Shown in pieces: positions 1-9,527 of a stretch of DNA of 64,000 bases; position 1 is the first letter of the stretch; each line of letters opens with the position of its first letter. The notes under the pieces were generated by a model. The model worked only from the letters and a program-made list of their open reading frames with translations, did no database searches and was not told where the DNA came from. Source of the stretch: Posidoniimonas polymericola (lineage in GTDB: Bacteria > Planctomycetota > Planctomycetia > Pirellulales > Lacipirellulaceae); the NCBI RefSeq assembly GCF_007859935.1, contig NZ_SJPO01000011.1, positions 62,001-126,000 of the forward strand, in the 5' to 3' direction. A program made the position numbers and the translations under genes.

Positions 1-188
1 TCCCCCGAACGGCCGCCGCGGATCCGCACATTGGTGATGCCGGCCTCGGCCAGGCGTCGACCCCACTGCTGCGGCGCGGTGATCGCGGCCCGGTCGCCAG
101 TGACGATAGTGAGCGAGTACGAGTCCGCGAGGGCAATTGTATTAGCAATTACCAAGACGGCTACCGGCATGATGATTCGAGTAATCAT
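1..188 (-). CDS. Secreted protein of unknown function, N-terminal part only
   Basis: An ATG at 188 opens a frame that runs off the left edge of the window, giving about 62 residues. The first 21 or so residues (MITRIIMPVAVLVIANTIA, then LADS) form a signal peptide with a likely cleavage after Ala. The mature part begins SYSLTIVTGDRAAITAPQQW and ends in a run rich in Gly and Arg. Nothing here identifies an enzyme. The gene is read away from the DUF4261 gene, which lies just upstream on the same strand. Confidence 0.6.
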   Translation of the reverse strand, partial: MITRIIMPVAVLVIANTIALADSYSLTIVTGDRAAITAPQQWGRRLAEAGITNVRIRGGRSG

Positions 189-242
189 GCAGAAAGTCTA
201 GCACACGGTCGCGATACTGCTTCTGCCGAGGATTCCGCAGCG

Positions 243-1019
243 CTACGAGTCAAACGTCAGCTGCACGACCTCTTGGTCGGGGTCGATCATCGAGGGCCCC
301 ACGTTCACGTTCACCTGGCCGCCGTCCGGCAGGCCGACCGCCTCGCCGTCTTTGAGGACCGCGCCCTTCTCGAGCACGTAGTGCGCCAGGTTGTAAGCCG
401 TGCCTGCCAGCCGCTGGGAGTCGCCGTCGTAGTAGGGCGCCTCGAACTCGCGGTGCCCGAGCGCCTCGAGCCCGGTGGTGAACAGCGACAGCGCCTCGGA
501 GTCCTCGTGCTGAGCGACGCGGAAGTCGACCCACAGGTGCAGCGGCAGGTCCTCGGGCGTGATCACCGAGGCGAGCTTCGCGAAGTCCTCGGTGCGGTGC
601 ACCTGGCCGCTCGGTCCCCACACGATGCCGGTGCCGTCGGCCGCGGTCGCCAGCGCCGCCGTCAGCCGCGTCATCCGCGTGGCGGTGTGGATCGGCTTCT
701 TGTCGTCGTCCAGCAGCGTGAGGAACAGGTGGTGGGTATGCGGACGCAGGTCCTCTTCGGCCTCCGGCCAGTACCACGCGGTCGCGCACGGGCCCTCGAG
801 CCGCTCCCACGGGATCGGGCGGTCGACCAGCGTGTAGTTGCCGTTGATCGAACCCCAGCGGAAAGTCACGCTGCGCTCGCTCTCGCTGGTGAGTTCTGGG
901 GGCGCCTGTTCCGAGAAGTCACGCGAAAGAATCTCGCAGACCTGCTCGAGGTCCGGCAGTCGTTCCGCCGGCAGGGTGACCAGCGCGAGCCAAGGGGAGC
1001 CTGGGTGCATGGTGCTCAT
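243..1019 (-). CDS. DUF4261 domain protein
   Basis: This 258-residue soluble protein has no signal peptide or membrane segment. Its N-terminus (LVTLPAERLPDLEQV, then SVTFRWGSINGNYTLVDRPI) and middle part (AWYWPEA; HTHHLFLTL; LATAADGTGIVWGPSG) match my memory of the DUF4261 family, whose function is not known. Such proteins often stand alone or near SUKH/SMI1-type immunity-like proteins. Here the gene follows prmC by 27 bases on the same strand, so it may be cotranscribed with the rpmE-prfA-prmC run. The family call is fairly sure; no role can be given. Confidence 0.75.
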   Translation of the reverse strand: MSTMHPGSPWLALVTLPAERLPDLEQVCEILSRDFSEQAPPELTSESERSVTFRWGSINGNYTLVDRPIPWERLEGPCATAWYWPEAEEDLRPHTHHLFLTLLDDDKKPIHTATRMTRLTAALATAADGTGIVWGPSGQVHRTEDFAKLASVITPEDLPLHLWVDFRVAQHEDSEALSLFTTGLEALGHREFEAPYYDGDSQRLAGTAYNLAHYVLEKGAVLKDGEAVGLPDGGQVNVNVGPSMIDPDQEVVQLTFDS

Positions 1020-1046
1020 TCGTCCAAACTTAGTCGTCGTTGAATC

Positions 1047-1931
1047 TCAGTCGTTGCTTCGCACGGCCTCGACCACCCGCGCGTGACCCGCCAGGTCGCG
1101 GACGGTCGGCCGGCGTTCGAGTCGTGGGGTCTGGTCGATAAGCTCCTCCACCCGCGGGGCGATCATCGGGCTGATTTCCATCAGCAACGACCCGCCCGGC
1201 TTGAGGTGGTGGGCGGCGGCGGGCAGGAGCCGCTCGATGACATCGGTCCCCGCGGCGCCGCCGTGCAGCGCCAGGTGCGGCTCGTAGTCGCGGACGTCCG
1301 TGTCGAGCTCCTGCATCTCGTCGGTGGTGATGTACGGCGGGTTGCTGACGATGTAGTCGAGCCGCATGTCGGGCTTGTTCGCGGGGAACAGGTCGGCCTC
1401 GACAAAGTAGACGCGGTCGTTGACCTTGTGCCGCTCGGCGTTGCGCTTGGCGACCGCCAGCGCGGCGGGGCTGAGGTCGATCGCCAGGACGTCGGCGTTG
1501 GGGATGTACTTGGCGGCGCAGACCGCCAGGATGCCGCTGCCGGTCCCGACGTCGGCGATCTTCAGACGGTTGTCGCTCGCGGGCCGCTCCTTCACACGGT
1601 CGGTCAGCGTCACGACGATCAGCTCGCTCTCGGGCCGGGGAATGAGCACGTCGGGCGTGACCTCGAACGGCAGCGAGTAGAACTCGCGGCTGCCGACCAG
1701 GTAGGCGACCGGCTCGCCCTCGCCGCGACGCTTGACGAGCGCCTTGAACTTGTCGCGGGTGTCGGCGGGCGGGACCTCGTCGAACGAGGCGTAGAGCATG
1801 ATCCGCTCGCGGCCCAGCGAGTGGGCCAGCAGCACCTCGGCGTCGAGCCGCGCGGAGTCCGACTCGACCTTGGCGAAGTGGTCGGTGGTCCAGCTGAGCA
1901 GGCGGCCGATGGTCCAGGGGGCGTCGGGCAT
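1047..1931 (-). CDS. prmC: Release factor glutamine methyltransferase PrmC
   Basis: PrmC transfers a methyl group from SAM to the Gln of the GGQ motif of release factors RF1 and RF2. The 294-residue product has the usual N-terminal helical domain (TIGRLLSWTTDHFAK) and a Rossmann methyltransferase domain with IADVGTGSGILAV and the catalytic NPPY (in IVSNPPYITTDEM). I chose the ATG at 1931 (MPDAPWTIGRLL) because it fits family length; an in-frame start at 1973 would add 14 unlikely residues. It sits 91 bases after prfA, whose product is its substrate, on the same strand. The order rpmE-prfA-prmC is conserved in many bacteria. Confidence 0.95.
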   Translation of the reverse strand: MPDAPWTIGRLLSWTTDHFAKVESDSARLDAEVLLAHSLGRERIMLYASFDEVPPADTRDKFKALVKRRGEGEPVAYLVGSREFYSLPFEVTPDVLIPRPESELIVVTLTDRVKERPASDNRLKIADVGTGSGILAVCAAKYIPNADVLAIDLSPAALAVAKRNAERHKVNDRVYFVEADLFPANKPDMRLDYIVSNPPYITTDEMQELDTDVRDYEPHLALHGGAAGTDVIERLLPAAAHHLKPGGSLLMEISPMIAPRVEELIDQTPRLERRPTVRDLAGHARVVEAVRSND

Positions 1932-2022
1932 GGCTTCGCAAAGGGGAAAGGGGAATGCCGAAAGGCGAACCAAGGCGCCAAGACCAGCTGGTCGGCTCTC
2001 CCCATTCGCCTTTTCCCTTTCG

Positions 2023-3096
2023 TCAGTCCAGCCCTCCCATTTGATCGCGTTGCTGCTGCCGTTCGTAGTCGATCAGCCCGTCGGTGACCGGCTGCAGGTC
2101 GCCGGCGATGATCTGGTCGAGCTTGTGGAGGGACAGGCCGATGCGGTGGTCGGTCAGGCGGTTCTGGGGGAAGTTGTAGGTGCGGATCCGCTGGCTGCGG
2201 TCGCCGGAGCCGACCAGGCTCTTCCGCTCGTCCGACCGCTTCTTGTCCTCTTCCTGCTTACGGTGGTCGTAGATGCGGCTCTTGAGGACGCGGAGCGCCT
2301 TGGCGAGGTTCTTGTGCTGCGACTTCTCGTCCTGGCACTGCACAACAATGCCGGTCTCGAGGTGCGTGAGCCGCACGGCCGATTCGGTCTTATTGACGTG
2401 CTGGCCGCCCGGGCCGCTGGCGCAGAATTTGTCGAGCCGGTAGTCCTCGGGGGTCAGCGTCACCTCGACCTCCTCCGGCTCGGCCATCACCGCGACCGTG
2501 GCGGCCGAGGTGTGCACGCGGCCCTGGGTCTCTGTCTCGGGGACGCGCTGCACGCGGTGCCCGCCCGACTCGTACATCAGCTCGCGGTAAACACCTTCGC
2601 CTTCGAGCGACAGGCTGATCTCCTTGAAGCCGCCCAGCTCGGTGGCGCTGGCGTCCATGACCTCCATCTTCCAGCCCTTCGCCTCGGCGTGCCGCTTGTA
2701 CATCTCGTACAGGTCACGCGCGAAGAGGGCGGCCTCGTCGCCGCCGGTGCCGGCCCGGATCTCCATGATGCAGCGGGCGCGGTTGGCGTCCTCGCCGCCG
2801 ATGGTCATGCCGAGCAGCTCGTCCCACAGCCCTTCACGTTCTCCGATCAGCTCGGGCAGCTCGGCCTCGGCCAGCTCCCGCATGTCGGAGTCGTCGCCGT
2901 CGGCCATCTCGCGGGCCTCGGCGATCTGCCTGGCGATGTCCTTGAAGTGCCGGTACCTGCCGGCCAGCCTGGCGAGCGAGCCGTGCTCGCGCGCGGTCGC
3001 CGACATGCGGCTGGAGTCCGCCTGCACGGCGGGGTCCATCATGTCGCGTTCTAGCTGCTCGAAGCGCGCCAGTTTAGAGTCGAGGAGGTCGCGCAT
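2023..3096 (-). CDS. prfA: Peptide chain release factor 1
   Basis: RF1 reads UAA and UAG stop codons and triggers release of the finished peptide from the ribosome. The 357-residue protein is of normal length. It carries the GGQ loop ([17 protein letters not shown]), the residue PrmC methylates, and the codon-recognition PxT tripeptide here as PET in [16 protein letters not shown] (E. coli has PAT). The start [19 protein letters not shown] is typical. It lies between rpmE (57 bases upstream) and prmC. RF1 is relevant to the two in-frame TAG codons found near 45-46.5 kb, because it would normally terminate there. Confidence 0.97.
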   Translation of the reverse strand: MRDLLDSKLARFEQLERDMMDPAVQADSSRMSATAREHGSLARLAGRYRHFKDIARQIAEAREMADGDDSDMRELAEAELPELIGEREGLWDELLGMTIGGEDANRARCIMEIRAGTGGDEAALFARDLYEMYKRHAEAKGWKMEVMDASATELGGFKEISLSLEGEGVYRELMYESGGHRVQRVPETETQGRVHTSAATVAVMAEPEEVEVTLTPEDYRLDKFCASGPGGQHVNKTESAVRLTHLETGIVVQCQDEKSQHKNLAKALRVLKSRIYDHRKQEEDKKRSDERKSLVGSGDRSQRIRTYNFPQNRLTDHRIGLSLHKLDQIIAGDLQPVTDGLIDYERQQQRDQMGGLD

Positions 3097-3153
3097 GGGT
3101 GAGGGGAGGGAGTCGGAAGGCAGGGGGCAGGGACGTCAGCCGCCGGCCGCCAG

Positions 3154-3387
3154 CTACTTCTTCCCCTTTTTGCCCAGGCTGGCGTAGCCGGCCCCGGCGA
3201 ACTTCTTCTTGAACTTGTCGATCCGGCCCGCGGTGTCCACGAACTTGATCTTGCCGGTGAAGAAGGGGTGGCACGCGCTGCAGATGTCCACCTTCAGCTC
3301 GCTGCGGACGCTCCGCGTTGTGAACGTGTTGCCGCAACCGCAGTGAACTTCCGTGTCCTGGTAGTTGGGGTGGATGCCGTCTTTCAT
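3154..3387 (-). CDS. rpmE: 50S ribosomal protein L31 (zinc-binding form)
   Basis: bL31 is a small protein of the large ribosomal subunit at the intersubunit bridge. The 77 residues begin [20 protein letters not shown] and carry the Cys pairs CGC and CSAC (in [15 protein letters not shown]), which mark the zinc-containing C+ form rather than the zinc-free YkgM-like form. The tail is very basic (ASLGKKGKK). It is the first gene of a minus-strand run with prfA and prmC. Confidence 0.95.
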   Translation of the reverse strand: MKDGIHPNYQDTEVHCGCGNTFTTRSVRSELKVDICSACHPFFTGKIKFVDTAGRIDKFKKKFAGAGYASLGKKGKK

Positions 3388-3617
3388 CGTGCTCGCCCTG
3401 AGACTTGCTGTGCCTATGCCGCGGTCCGCTGGGATTGGTATCGCCCGGCGGGGTGCGTGGGATTGGAAGAATCCTTAAGAATACCGCTCTACAGCGGCTC
3501 ACTCAAGCCCAACGCCCCACCGAGCAGAGGGATTTCTCGGGGCGACCTGTGCACGGCAGCGGATGCGGGTTATAGAAATAGCAGGATTTTTCGCCGTTCA
3601 CGCAGTCCGCCACACCG

Positions 3618-6299
3618 ATGGATAGCCCCGAAAACACCAGGAAACCGACGGCAACGGGCCGGGCGGGGGACGCCGCGGGCGACCCTTTTGACCCTGCCGG
3701 CTACATCCGCGCCGCGGACGGGGCGCCGGTTCTGCTATGGGCGAGCGGGCAGGATTGGACCCAGCGGCGGCTCAACCGCTACGCCCGACAGCGTTTTTTG
3801 GACGCCGGCGCAGCCGAGCAGTGGACCTGGACCGAAGCCGTGCAGCAGGGGTCTGCTGCCCGCGTTGGCCGCCAGATTGAGGACGCCTACCAGGCAGGCG
3901 AGCCGTTCTGCCTGCTTTACACCGCCGAGCTGGGCGGGACGCGTTTCGTGGTCGCCGACCGGGGCGAGCCGCGTCGCGATTCCGCCGGAAAGCTGGCCGG
4001 GTACGCAGGCTCCTGGGCCGTTGTCGATGAGCCCGACCGTCCGGCTGCGGACGACGATTCCGCCCAGTCGCTCGTCCCCTTGCTTGGTCTGCGGAGGGAC
4101 GAAGCCTCCTACGGTGAGCTGATCACCGACCTAAACGGCCAAGTGGTCGCGGCCAGCCAGGTCATGGAGCGGTTGCTCGGCTACACCGAGCAGGAGCTGG
4201 CGGAGCGGACCCTGATCGATCTGGCTCACGCCCAGGATCGCCATTCGCCGCCGGCCCCCATTGGTCCGCTGACGTCCCGGGCGTGCGAGCGACGCTACCT
4301 TAAGAAGGACGGCGGTGTGCTGTGGAGCCGCACGTCGGTTGAGACGATCCAAGACGCGGCCGGCCAGCTCTGCGGTTACCGGGTCGAGGTGCACGATGTG
4401 TCGGCAGAGAAGCAGACCGAACGGGATCACCTAGACAGCCTGCAGCGGCTGACAATTGCTCAGCGGGCCGGCGGCGCCGGGGTGTTTGAGTGGCTCATAC
4501 TCGAGAACCGGGTCTACTGGTCCCCCGAGCTCGAGGAGCTCTACGGGATTGAGCCGGGCCGGTTCGGCGGGACCTTCGACGACTGGGCGAAGCGGGTGCT
4601 GCCGGAAGATAGCGAGAAGATCCGCCAGAACGTCGCCGAGTGGATGCAGCAGCGACGCGAGGACTGCGCGTACGAGTTCCGCGCGATCCTGCCCGATGGA
4701 TCGCACCGCTGGATGTCGGGGCACGCCAGGTTCTTCTACCGTGAGGACGGAACACCCGAGCGGATGATCGGCGTCAACGTCCGGATGGACTTGCTGAAGT
4801 CGGTGCAGCAGGCGCTGGAAGAGAGCGAGGAGCGGTTCCGGGCGCTCGCGGACCATATGTCGCAGCTGGCGTGGATGGCCGACTCAGAGGGGTACATCTT
4901 CTGGTACAACCGCCGCTGGTACGAGTACACCGGCACGACCCTCGAAGAGATGCAGGGTTGGGGGTGGAAGAAGGTGCACCACCCGGACCACGTCGACCGC
5001 GTGGCAGAGAAGATCCAGAAATGCTGGGACAGCGGCGAGGTCTGGGAGGACACCTTTCCCCTGCGGGGCCGCGACGGCCGCTACCGCTGGTTCCTCTCGC
5101 GGGCGATGCCGATGCGAGACGCCCAGGGCGAGATCGTCCGGTGGCTCGGCACCAACACCGACATCACCGACCAACGCGACGCCGAGGAGGCCCTCCGCGA
5201 GGCCGACAGCAAGAAGAACGAGTTCCTCGCCATGCTCGCCCACGAGCTCCGCAACCCGCTGGCGCCTATCCGCAGCGGGCTCGACCTGCTGCTGCTCGGC
5301 GTGAATACGCCGGAGCAGTCGCGGGCGCTGGAGATCATGCGGCGGCAGACCTCGCAGCTGACCCGCTTGATCGACGACTTGCTGGACGTGTCGCGGGTGA
5401 TGCGGGGCAAGATCACGCTGCAGAAGGCCCCGGTCGAAGTGAGGCAGGTGATCACGCAGGCGGTCGAGGCCTGCCGGCCGTTCCTCGACGACCGCCGGCA
5501 CGAGTTCCGCCTGGTCGAGCACCCCGAGCCGATCTGGCTCGACGCCGACGCCGCCCGCCTGGCGCAGGTGCTCGGCAATCTGCTGAACAACGCCGCCAAG
5601 TACACCGAGGACTGCGGTCGGGTCACGCTCACGACTTCGGCCGCCGGGGACAAAGCGGTGATCGAGGTCGCGGACACGGGCATCGGGATCGAGCCGTCGC
5701 TGCTGCCGGACGTGTTTGAGCTGTTCACGCAATCGACCCGTTCGCTCGATCGGTCGCAGGGGGGGCTCGGCATCGGCCTGACAGTCGTCGAGCAGATGAT
5801 CCGCCTGCACGACGGGTCCGTGACGGTCGCCAGCGAGGGCCTGGGGCACGGCAGCACGTTCACGGTGACACTGCCGACCATCGCGGCCCCGACGGGCGTG
5901 TCCGCCGCGTCGTGGTCGCCCGACGCGTCAGAGGTCAGCCGGCCCCGCAAGATCCTGATTGTGGACGACAACCAGAGCGCGGCGTACCTGCTGTCCCGGC
6001 TGCTCGGCAAGCTGGGCGAGTTTGAGATCGAGACCGCCGCCGACGGCCCCGAGGCGCTCGCGGCCGCCGAGACTTTCGGCCCCGAGTTGGTGTTCCTCGA
6101 CATCGGGCTGCCGAGGATGGACGGCTACGAGGTCGCCCGGCGGCTGCGGGAGCGGGGGGGCGAACGGCCCGCGATCGTCGCGCTATCGGGGTACAGTCGA
6201 GAGGCCCGCGACGATCCCGGCCGAGACGGCTGCTTTGATCGGCGGCTGGTGAAGCCCGCCGACATCGGCGCCCTCGAGAGGGTGCTCGCCGAACTTTAG
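3618..6299 (+). CDS. PAS-domain hybrid sensor histidine kinase with C-terminal receiver
   Basis: This 893-residue cytoplasmic kinase has no clear membrane segment. In order it holds about four PAS-like regions (roughly residues 35-150, 160-270, 285-395 and 405-525; the first is the weakest), a HisKA dimerisation domain with phospho-acceptor His542 (in MLAHELRNPLAPIRSG), an HATPase domain (NLLNNAAKYTED; VADTGIGIEPSLLPDVFELF; GGLGIGLTVV) and a receiver domain starting KILIVDDNQ with phospho-acceptor Asp828 in FLDIGLPRMDGYEV and the Lys of LVKPAD. The sensed signal is not evident. No DNA-binding regulator lies beside it, so the output partner is elsewhere. It stands alone on the plus strand and converges with the transporter gene at 6314. 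Confidence 0.93.
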   Translation: MDSPENTRKPTATGRAGDAAGDPFDPAGYIRAADGAPVLLWASGQDWTQRRLNRYARQRFLDAGAAEQWTWTEAVQQGSAARVGRQIEDAYQAGEPFCLLYTAELGGTRFVVADRGEPRRDSAGKLAGYAGSWAVVDEPDRPAADDDSAQSLVPLLGLRRDEASYGELITDLNGQVVAASQVMERLLGYTEQELAERTLIDLAHAQDRHSPPAPIGPLTSRACERRYLKKDGGVLWSRTSVETIQDAAGQLCGYRVEVHDVSAEKQTERDHLDSLQRLTIAQRAGGAGVFEWLILENRVYWSPELEELYGIEPGRFGGTFDDWAKRVLPEDSEKIRQNVAEWMQQRREDCAYEFRAILPDGSHRWMSGHARFFYREDGTPERMIGVNVRMDLLKSVQQALEESEERFRALADHMSQLAWMADSEGYIFWYNRRWYEYTGTTLEEMQGWGWKKVHHPDHVDRVAEKIQKCWDSGEVWEDTFPLRGRDGRYRWFLSRAMPMRDAQGEIVRWLGTNTDITDQRDAEEALREADSKKNEFLAMLAHELRNPLAPIRSGLDLLLLGVNTPEQSRALEIMRRQTSQLTRLIDDLLDVSRVMRGKITLQKAPVEVRQVITQAVEACRPFLDDRRHEFRLVEHPEPIWLDADAARLAQVLGNLLNNAAKYTEDCGRVTLTTSAAGDKAVIEVADTGIGIEPSLLPDVFELFTQSTRSLDRSQGGLGIGLTVVEQMIRLHDGSVTVASEGLGHGSTFTVTLPTIAAPTGVSAASWSPDASEVSRPRKILIVDDNQSAAYLLSRLLGKLGEFEIETAADGPEALAAAETFGPELVFLDIGLPRMDGYEVARRLRERGGERPAIVALSGYSREARDDPGRDGCFDRRLVKPADIGALERVLAEL

Positions 6300-6301
6300 A
6301 G

Positions 6302-6324
6302 CGCCGGCCTGCTCTACGCCGGCG
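6302..6324. terminator. Candidate hairpin between convergent genes
   Basis: A perfect 7-bp inverted repeat, CGCCGGC and GCCGGCG around a 9-base loop, lies just after the kinase stop and overlaps the end of the convergent transporter gene. There is no U-tract, so a role in termination is only a guess from position. Confidence 0.3.
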
Positions 6325-7273
6325 GCTGCTCGGGGCCGGTCTTCCGCCGGTGGCGATCGACCACGACGGTGTCGATCAGCAGCTGAGCGAAGTGGTAAGT
6401 GATCAGCGGGAAGATTGTCATCGGGCCAAACTGCAACGCGACCCCGACCCCCACCGCCATCGACTTTTGGCTGCCGGCGATGGTGACCGCCAACGCGTCG
6501 GCCGGCCCCAGGCGGGCGGCCCAGCCGGCGGCGGCCGCCACCGCAAGCAGCACCATGTGCAGCACGATGATCATGCCGACCAGCAGCAGCCAATGGCCCG
6601 AGGTGGGGCGGAACTCGCTGCCGCGCATCGCGTTGCCGGCCTCGATGGCGCCGAGCAGGGCCATGAACAGCACGCCCCACTGGGCGATCAGGCTGAGCAA
6701 CCGCTTCTGGCGATCGGCCCACGCCCCCACGCGCCGCGGCGCCCGGATCAGCTGACCGGCCACCATGGGCGCCGCGATGCCGAGGAGCAGCTTGATCATC
6801 AGCTCCCGCGGCTTGATGTCGACGGTCGCCCCCATCAGCAGGCCGGTCCAGAACGGCAGAACCAGGAAGCAAGAGAAGTTGGAGATCATGCTGGTCAGTG
6901 CGGCGGCCGCGTCGTTGCCGCCCCCGCGGCGGGTCCAGACGATCGCCGCGGCGATGGTGCACGGCACCGTCATCGCCACGACCAGTCCCTCCGCCAGCGG
7001 CGGCGGGAGCGGCCGGCCGATCAGCCAGCCCAGCGGCGGCGCCACGCCGGCGTTTACCAGCAACGCCAATCCGACCGCCAGCCAGCTGTCACGCGCCCGC
7101 AGCACCAGCCCAAAGTTGGTGGCGAGCGAGGTCGCCAGCATCACCACGCCGATCACGACCAGCTTCGGCGTCAGCCGCGGCAGGAACGCCAGCGGGCCGC
7201 ACAGCGCGAGCCCCCCCAGCAGCAGCGTCATCAGCACGAACAGGAACCAGCGTTGAGCGAAGAAACGCCGCAT
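6314..7273 (-). CDS. Bile acid:sodium symporter-like (SBF-like) membrane transporter
   Basis: The 319-residue protein is hydrophobic through most of its length, with about nine or ten membrane segments (for example FLFVLMTLLLGGLALCGPLA and LVVIGVVMLATSLATN). The GLVVAMTVPCTIAAAIVWTR and LTSMISNFSCFLVLPFW stretches resemble the SBF-like family of the bile acid/sodium symporter fold. The substrate is not known; some relatives are linked to organic anion or arsenite export. It follows the lipoprotein gene by only 7 bases and probably shares its transcript. Confidence 0.75.
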   Translation of the reverse strand: MRRFFAQRWFLFVLMTLLLGGLALCGPLAFLPRLTPKLVVIGVVMLATSLATNFGLVLRARDSWLAVGLALLVNAGVAPPLGWLIGRPLPPPLAEGLVVAMTVPCTIAAAIVWTRRGGGNDAAAALTSMISNFSCFLVLPFWTGLLMGATVDIKPRELMIKLLLGIAAPMVAGQLIRAPRRVGAWADRQKRLLSLIAQWGVLFMALLGAIEAGNAMRGSEFRPTSGHWLLLVGMIIVLHMVLLAVAAAAGWAARLGPADALAVTIAGSQKSMAVGVGVALQFGPMTIFPLITYHFAQLLIDTVVVDRHRRKTGPEQPPA

Positions 7274-7280
7274 CGGGGTC

Positions 7281-9527
7281 CTATTCTGCTGGCTGCGACC
7301 CGGCGCCGAGCAGCCGCGCCGCGCGGATCTGGTTGCCGAATCGTTGCGGCGATGTGTCTTCGCTGAGCAGCCTGGCGGCCTCTTCCCGTTGGCCGAGCGC
7401 CTCCAATGCCCGCGCCCTGCCGTAGCGGACCGCGTCGGCCAGGTGGGTGTTCTCGGGGGATTCGGTGTCGACCCGTTCGAACCACTGGGCCGCCTGCGTG
7501 TACTCGCCCTGATCGTGCTTCAGGACGCCCAGCCACAGCGTGGCGTCGGCCTTGTTGCGGTGGTAGATCCGCAGCCGCTCGGCGTTCAGCACGCGGGTGT
7601 CGAGCTTCTTCTCTGAGGGTCTGACCCGCGGGCTGAGGTAGAGCTGGGCGGCGGCGCGGTGGTCGTCGATTGGGTCGTGCAGGACGCCCTTCTTCTTGGC
7701 CTCGCGCTCGGTCTCGAGCATGCCGCGGATGTGCAGCATCCGCGCCTTCCAGAGCTGCGGCGTCCAGGCGAAGGGCTGCAGGTCGAGCGCCGCGGCGCTG
7801 CGGGTCTTCTCCGCCGCGACGCTGTCCGAGCCTGCGATGCGGAGCTCGCGTCGCAGGTTGGCAAGCGGGTGCGGCCACAGCCCGACCTCGTCGACTCCGG
7901 CCGCCTGCTGCAGCTGCTCGGCCGCCGCGTCGGCGTCGACGTGCAGCACGATCGCCGAGCTGCCGCTCTGCTGCTCCTGGAGCTGGGCGGCGCGGCTGCT
8001 CATGGTGAGCGGCTCCGACACCACCGCGAAGCTCGCCTGCGCGAGGGCGTCGGCCGACACCGGGTAGTCAGAGTCGGGGCGGTCGAAGCCCCGCAGTAGC
8101 GATGGGTCTTCTCGCAGGGACGACAGCGCAATCGGCTCGTCCGCTGGGGTTGTCAGCGCCAGGCCGAGCTGCGGGTCGAACAGGTACAGCTCGCCGTGAT
8201 CGACCACGCCGCACCACAGCCATTCGTCGCTGCCCTCGCCGATTGGCAGGGTGACGACGCAGCAGTCGATCCGCTGCTGGCGGCAGAGCTGTGCGAACAG
8301 CCAGGCGCGCTGGGCCGCGCCGCCGCGACCGTAGAGGAGGGTCTCCCACGGGTGGTGGTTGCGGACACGGGGGCTGTCGGTCAGCGTGACGTTGCGGACT
8401 ACCCAGTCGAACAGCCGGGTCGCACGGGGAAGCGGGTCGAAGGCGTCGCCGGCGGCCCACGAGCCGATGTCGCGGCACCAGGCGGCCTGCTGAATCAGCC
8501 GCCCCTCGTGGTCGGCAAAGGAGTTGCGGTTGAGGGCGTCGCCGCTGAGGTAGTCCTGCAGGACGGCGTCGTTACGGAGGGCCTCCGGCAGCGTCTCAAC
8601 CCGCGCGGGAGGCTGCACGACGCTGTCGGCGGCCTTGGTGCGTGAGCGGAGCCAGCGGTTGAAGCTCTCGGTCAGGCGGGTGATCTCCTGGGCGTCGGGC
8701 GTCGGCTCCCAGCCGAGCGGCGGCTCGCCGTTCTTGGCGTACGCGCCCAACGCGCGGTTGATGGCCTTCATCCGCTCGTCCTTGACCCGCCAGATCTCGA
8801 TGCGGGGCGGCCACGCAATTGTCGGCACGCTTTCGGCCAGGATGTTGAGCGGAAGGTTTTCGGCCGGGATCTTCACGCCGAACGCGGTGACCTTGCCGAG
8901 GTCCCGCAGGGTGTCCAGGCCGGCCATGCCGACCCCGGGCTGGTTGGCGAACACCTCTTCGGAGATCCACACGGTCAGGTCACGCGGCGGCCGCACGCTG
9001 TCAACAACCTGCAGGCGGCGGTCGCCCAGCACCTGGGCGACGACGAGGTCGGTCGCCTCGTGGCTCACCATCTGGGCGTCGATCTCGCCCGTAGCGTTCT
9101 GCCGTTCACGCGACTCGCTGTCGGGGAACATGTAAAGCTTGACGGTGTCGCCGGAAGAGACCCCCAGGTCTCGGAAGTTGGCGTTGCCGCTGGCGATTTC
9201 AAGCACGTTCCAGGGCGCCCCGGCGACCCCCTCGGGCTGCGTGACCGTGACGAGCACGTCTTGTCCGTTGCTGCTGAAGCGGGAGTCCAGCAGCACGGTC
9301 GGGGGGCTTAGCTCGAGCGGGAAGTTGTTTGGCAGGTTGTTTAGTTTCGCGAAGTCAGCCTCGAGCATCGCGGCGTCTTCGCGGGCCGAGCCGACGCCGC
9401 CGTCGCCGGCTGAGAAGCGGGACTCCACCCGCTTGCGGCAGCCAGAAACGCCCGCGGCCAACGCGGCGAGCATAAGCGTGCAGGTAAGCGTACGCAGAAC
9501 AGCGTGAGATTTGGTATTCGCGTTCAT
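7281..9527 (-). CDS. Large lipoprotein with degenerate transglutaminase-like domain and TPR-like tail
   Basis: The 748-residue product begins with a lipoprotein signal (ALAAGVSGC; acylated Cys30). The middle (about residues 370-470) resembles a transglutaminase-like fold: HHPWETLLYGRGGAAQRAWL, then LCRQQRIDCCVV and YLFDPQLGLAL. The Cys normally found at the start of the catalytic helix (around GRGGAAQR) and the partner His are not visible, so it may be a non-catalytic version. The C-terminal quarter looks like helical TPR repeats (GVLKHDQGEYTQAAQWFERV). The start codon overlaps the kdsA stop as TGATG, which implies coupled translation. An envelope role is likely but unproven. Confidence 0.7.
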   Translation of the reverse strand: MNANTKSHAVLRTLTCTLMLAALAAGVSGCRKRVESRFSAGDGGVGSAREDAAMLEADFAKLNNLPNNFPLELSPPTVLLDSRFSSNGQDVLVTVTQPEGVAGAPWNVLEIASGNANFRDLGVSSGDTVKLYMFPDSESRERQNATGEIDAQMVSHEATDLVVAQVLGDRRLQVVDSVRPPRDLTVWISEEVFANQPGVGMAGLDTLRDLGKVTAFGVKIPAENLPLNILAESVPTIAWPPRIEIWRVKDERMKAINRALGAYAKNGEPPLGWEPTPDAQEITRLTESFNRWLRSRTKAADSVVQPPARVETLPEALRNDAVLQDYLSGDALNRNSFADHEGRLIQQAAWCRDIGSWAAGDAFDPLPRATRLFDWVVRNVTLTDSPRVRNHHPWETLLYGRGGAAQRAWLFAQLCRQQRIDCCVVTLPIGEGSDEWLWCGVVDHGELYLFDPQLGLALTTPADEPIALSSLREDPSLLRGFDRPDSDYPVSADALAQASFAVVSEPLTMSSRAAQLQEQQSGSSAIVLHVDADAAAEQLQQAAGVDEVGLWPHPLANLRRELRIAGSDSVAAEKTRSAAALDLQPFAWTPQLWKARMLHIRGMLETEREAKKKGVLHDPIDDHRAAAQLYLSPRVRPSEKKLDTRVLNAERLRIYHRNKADATLWLGVLKHDQGEYTQAAQWFERVDTESPENTHLADAVRYGRARALEALGQREEAARLLSEDTSPQRFGNQIRAARLLGAGSQPAE

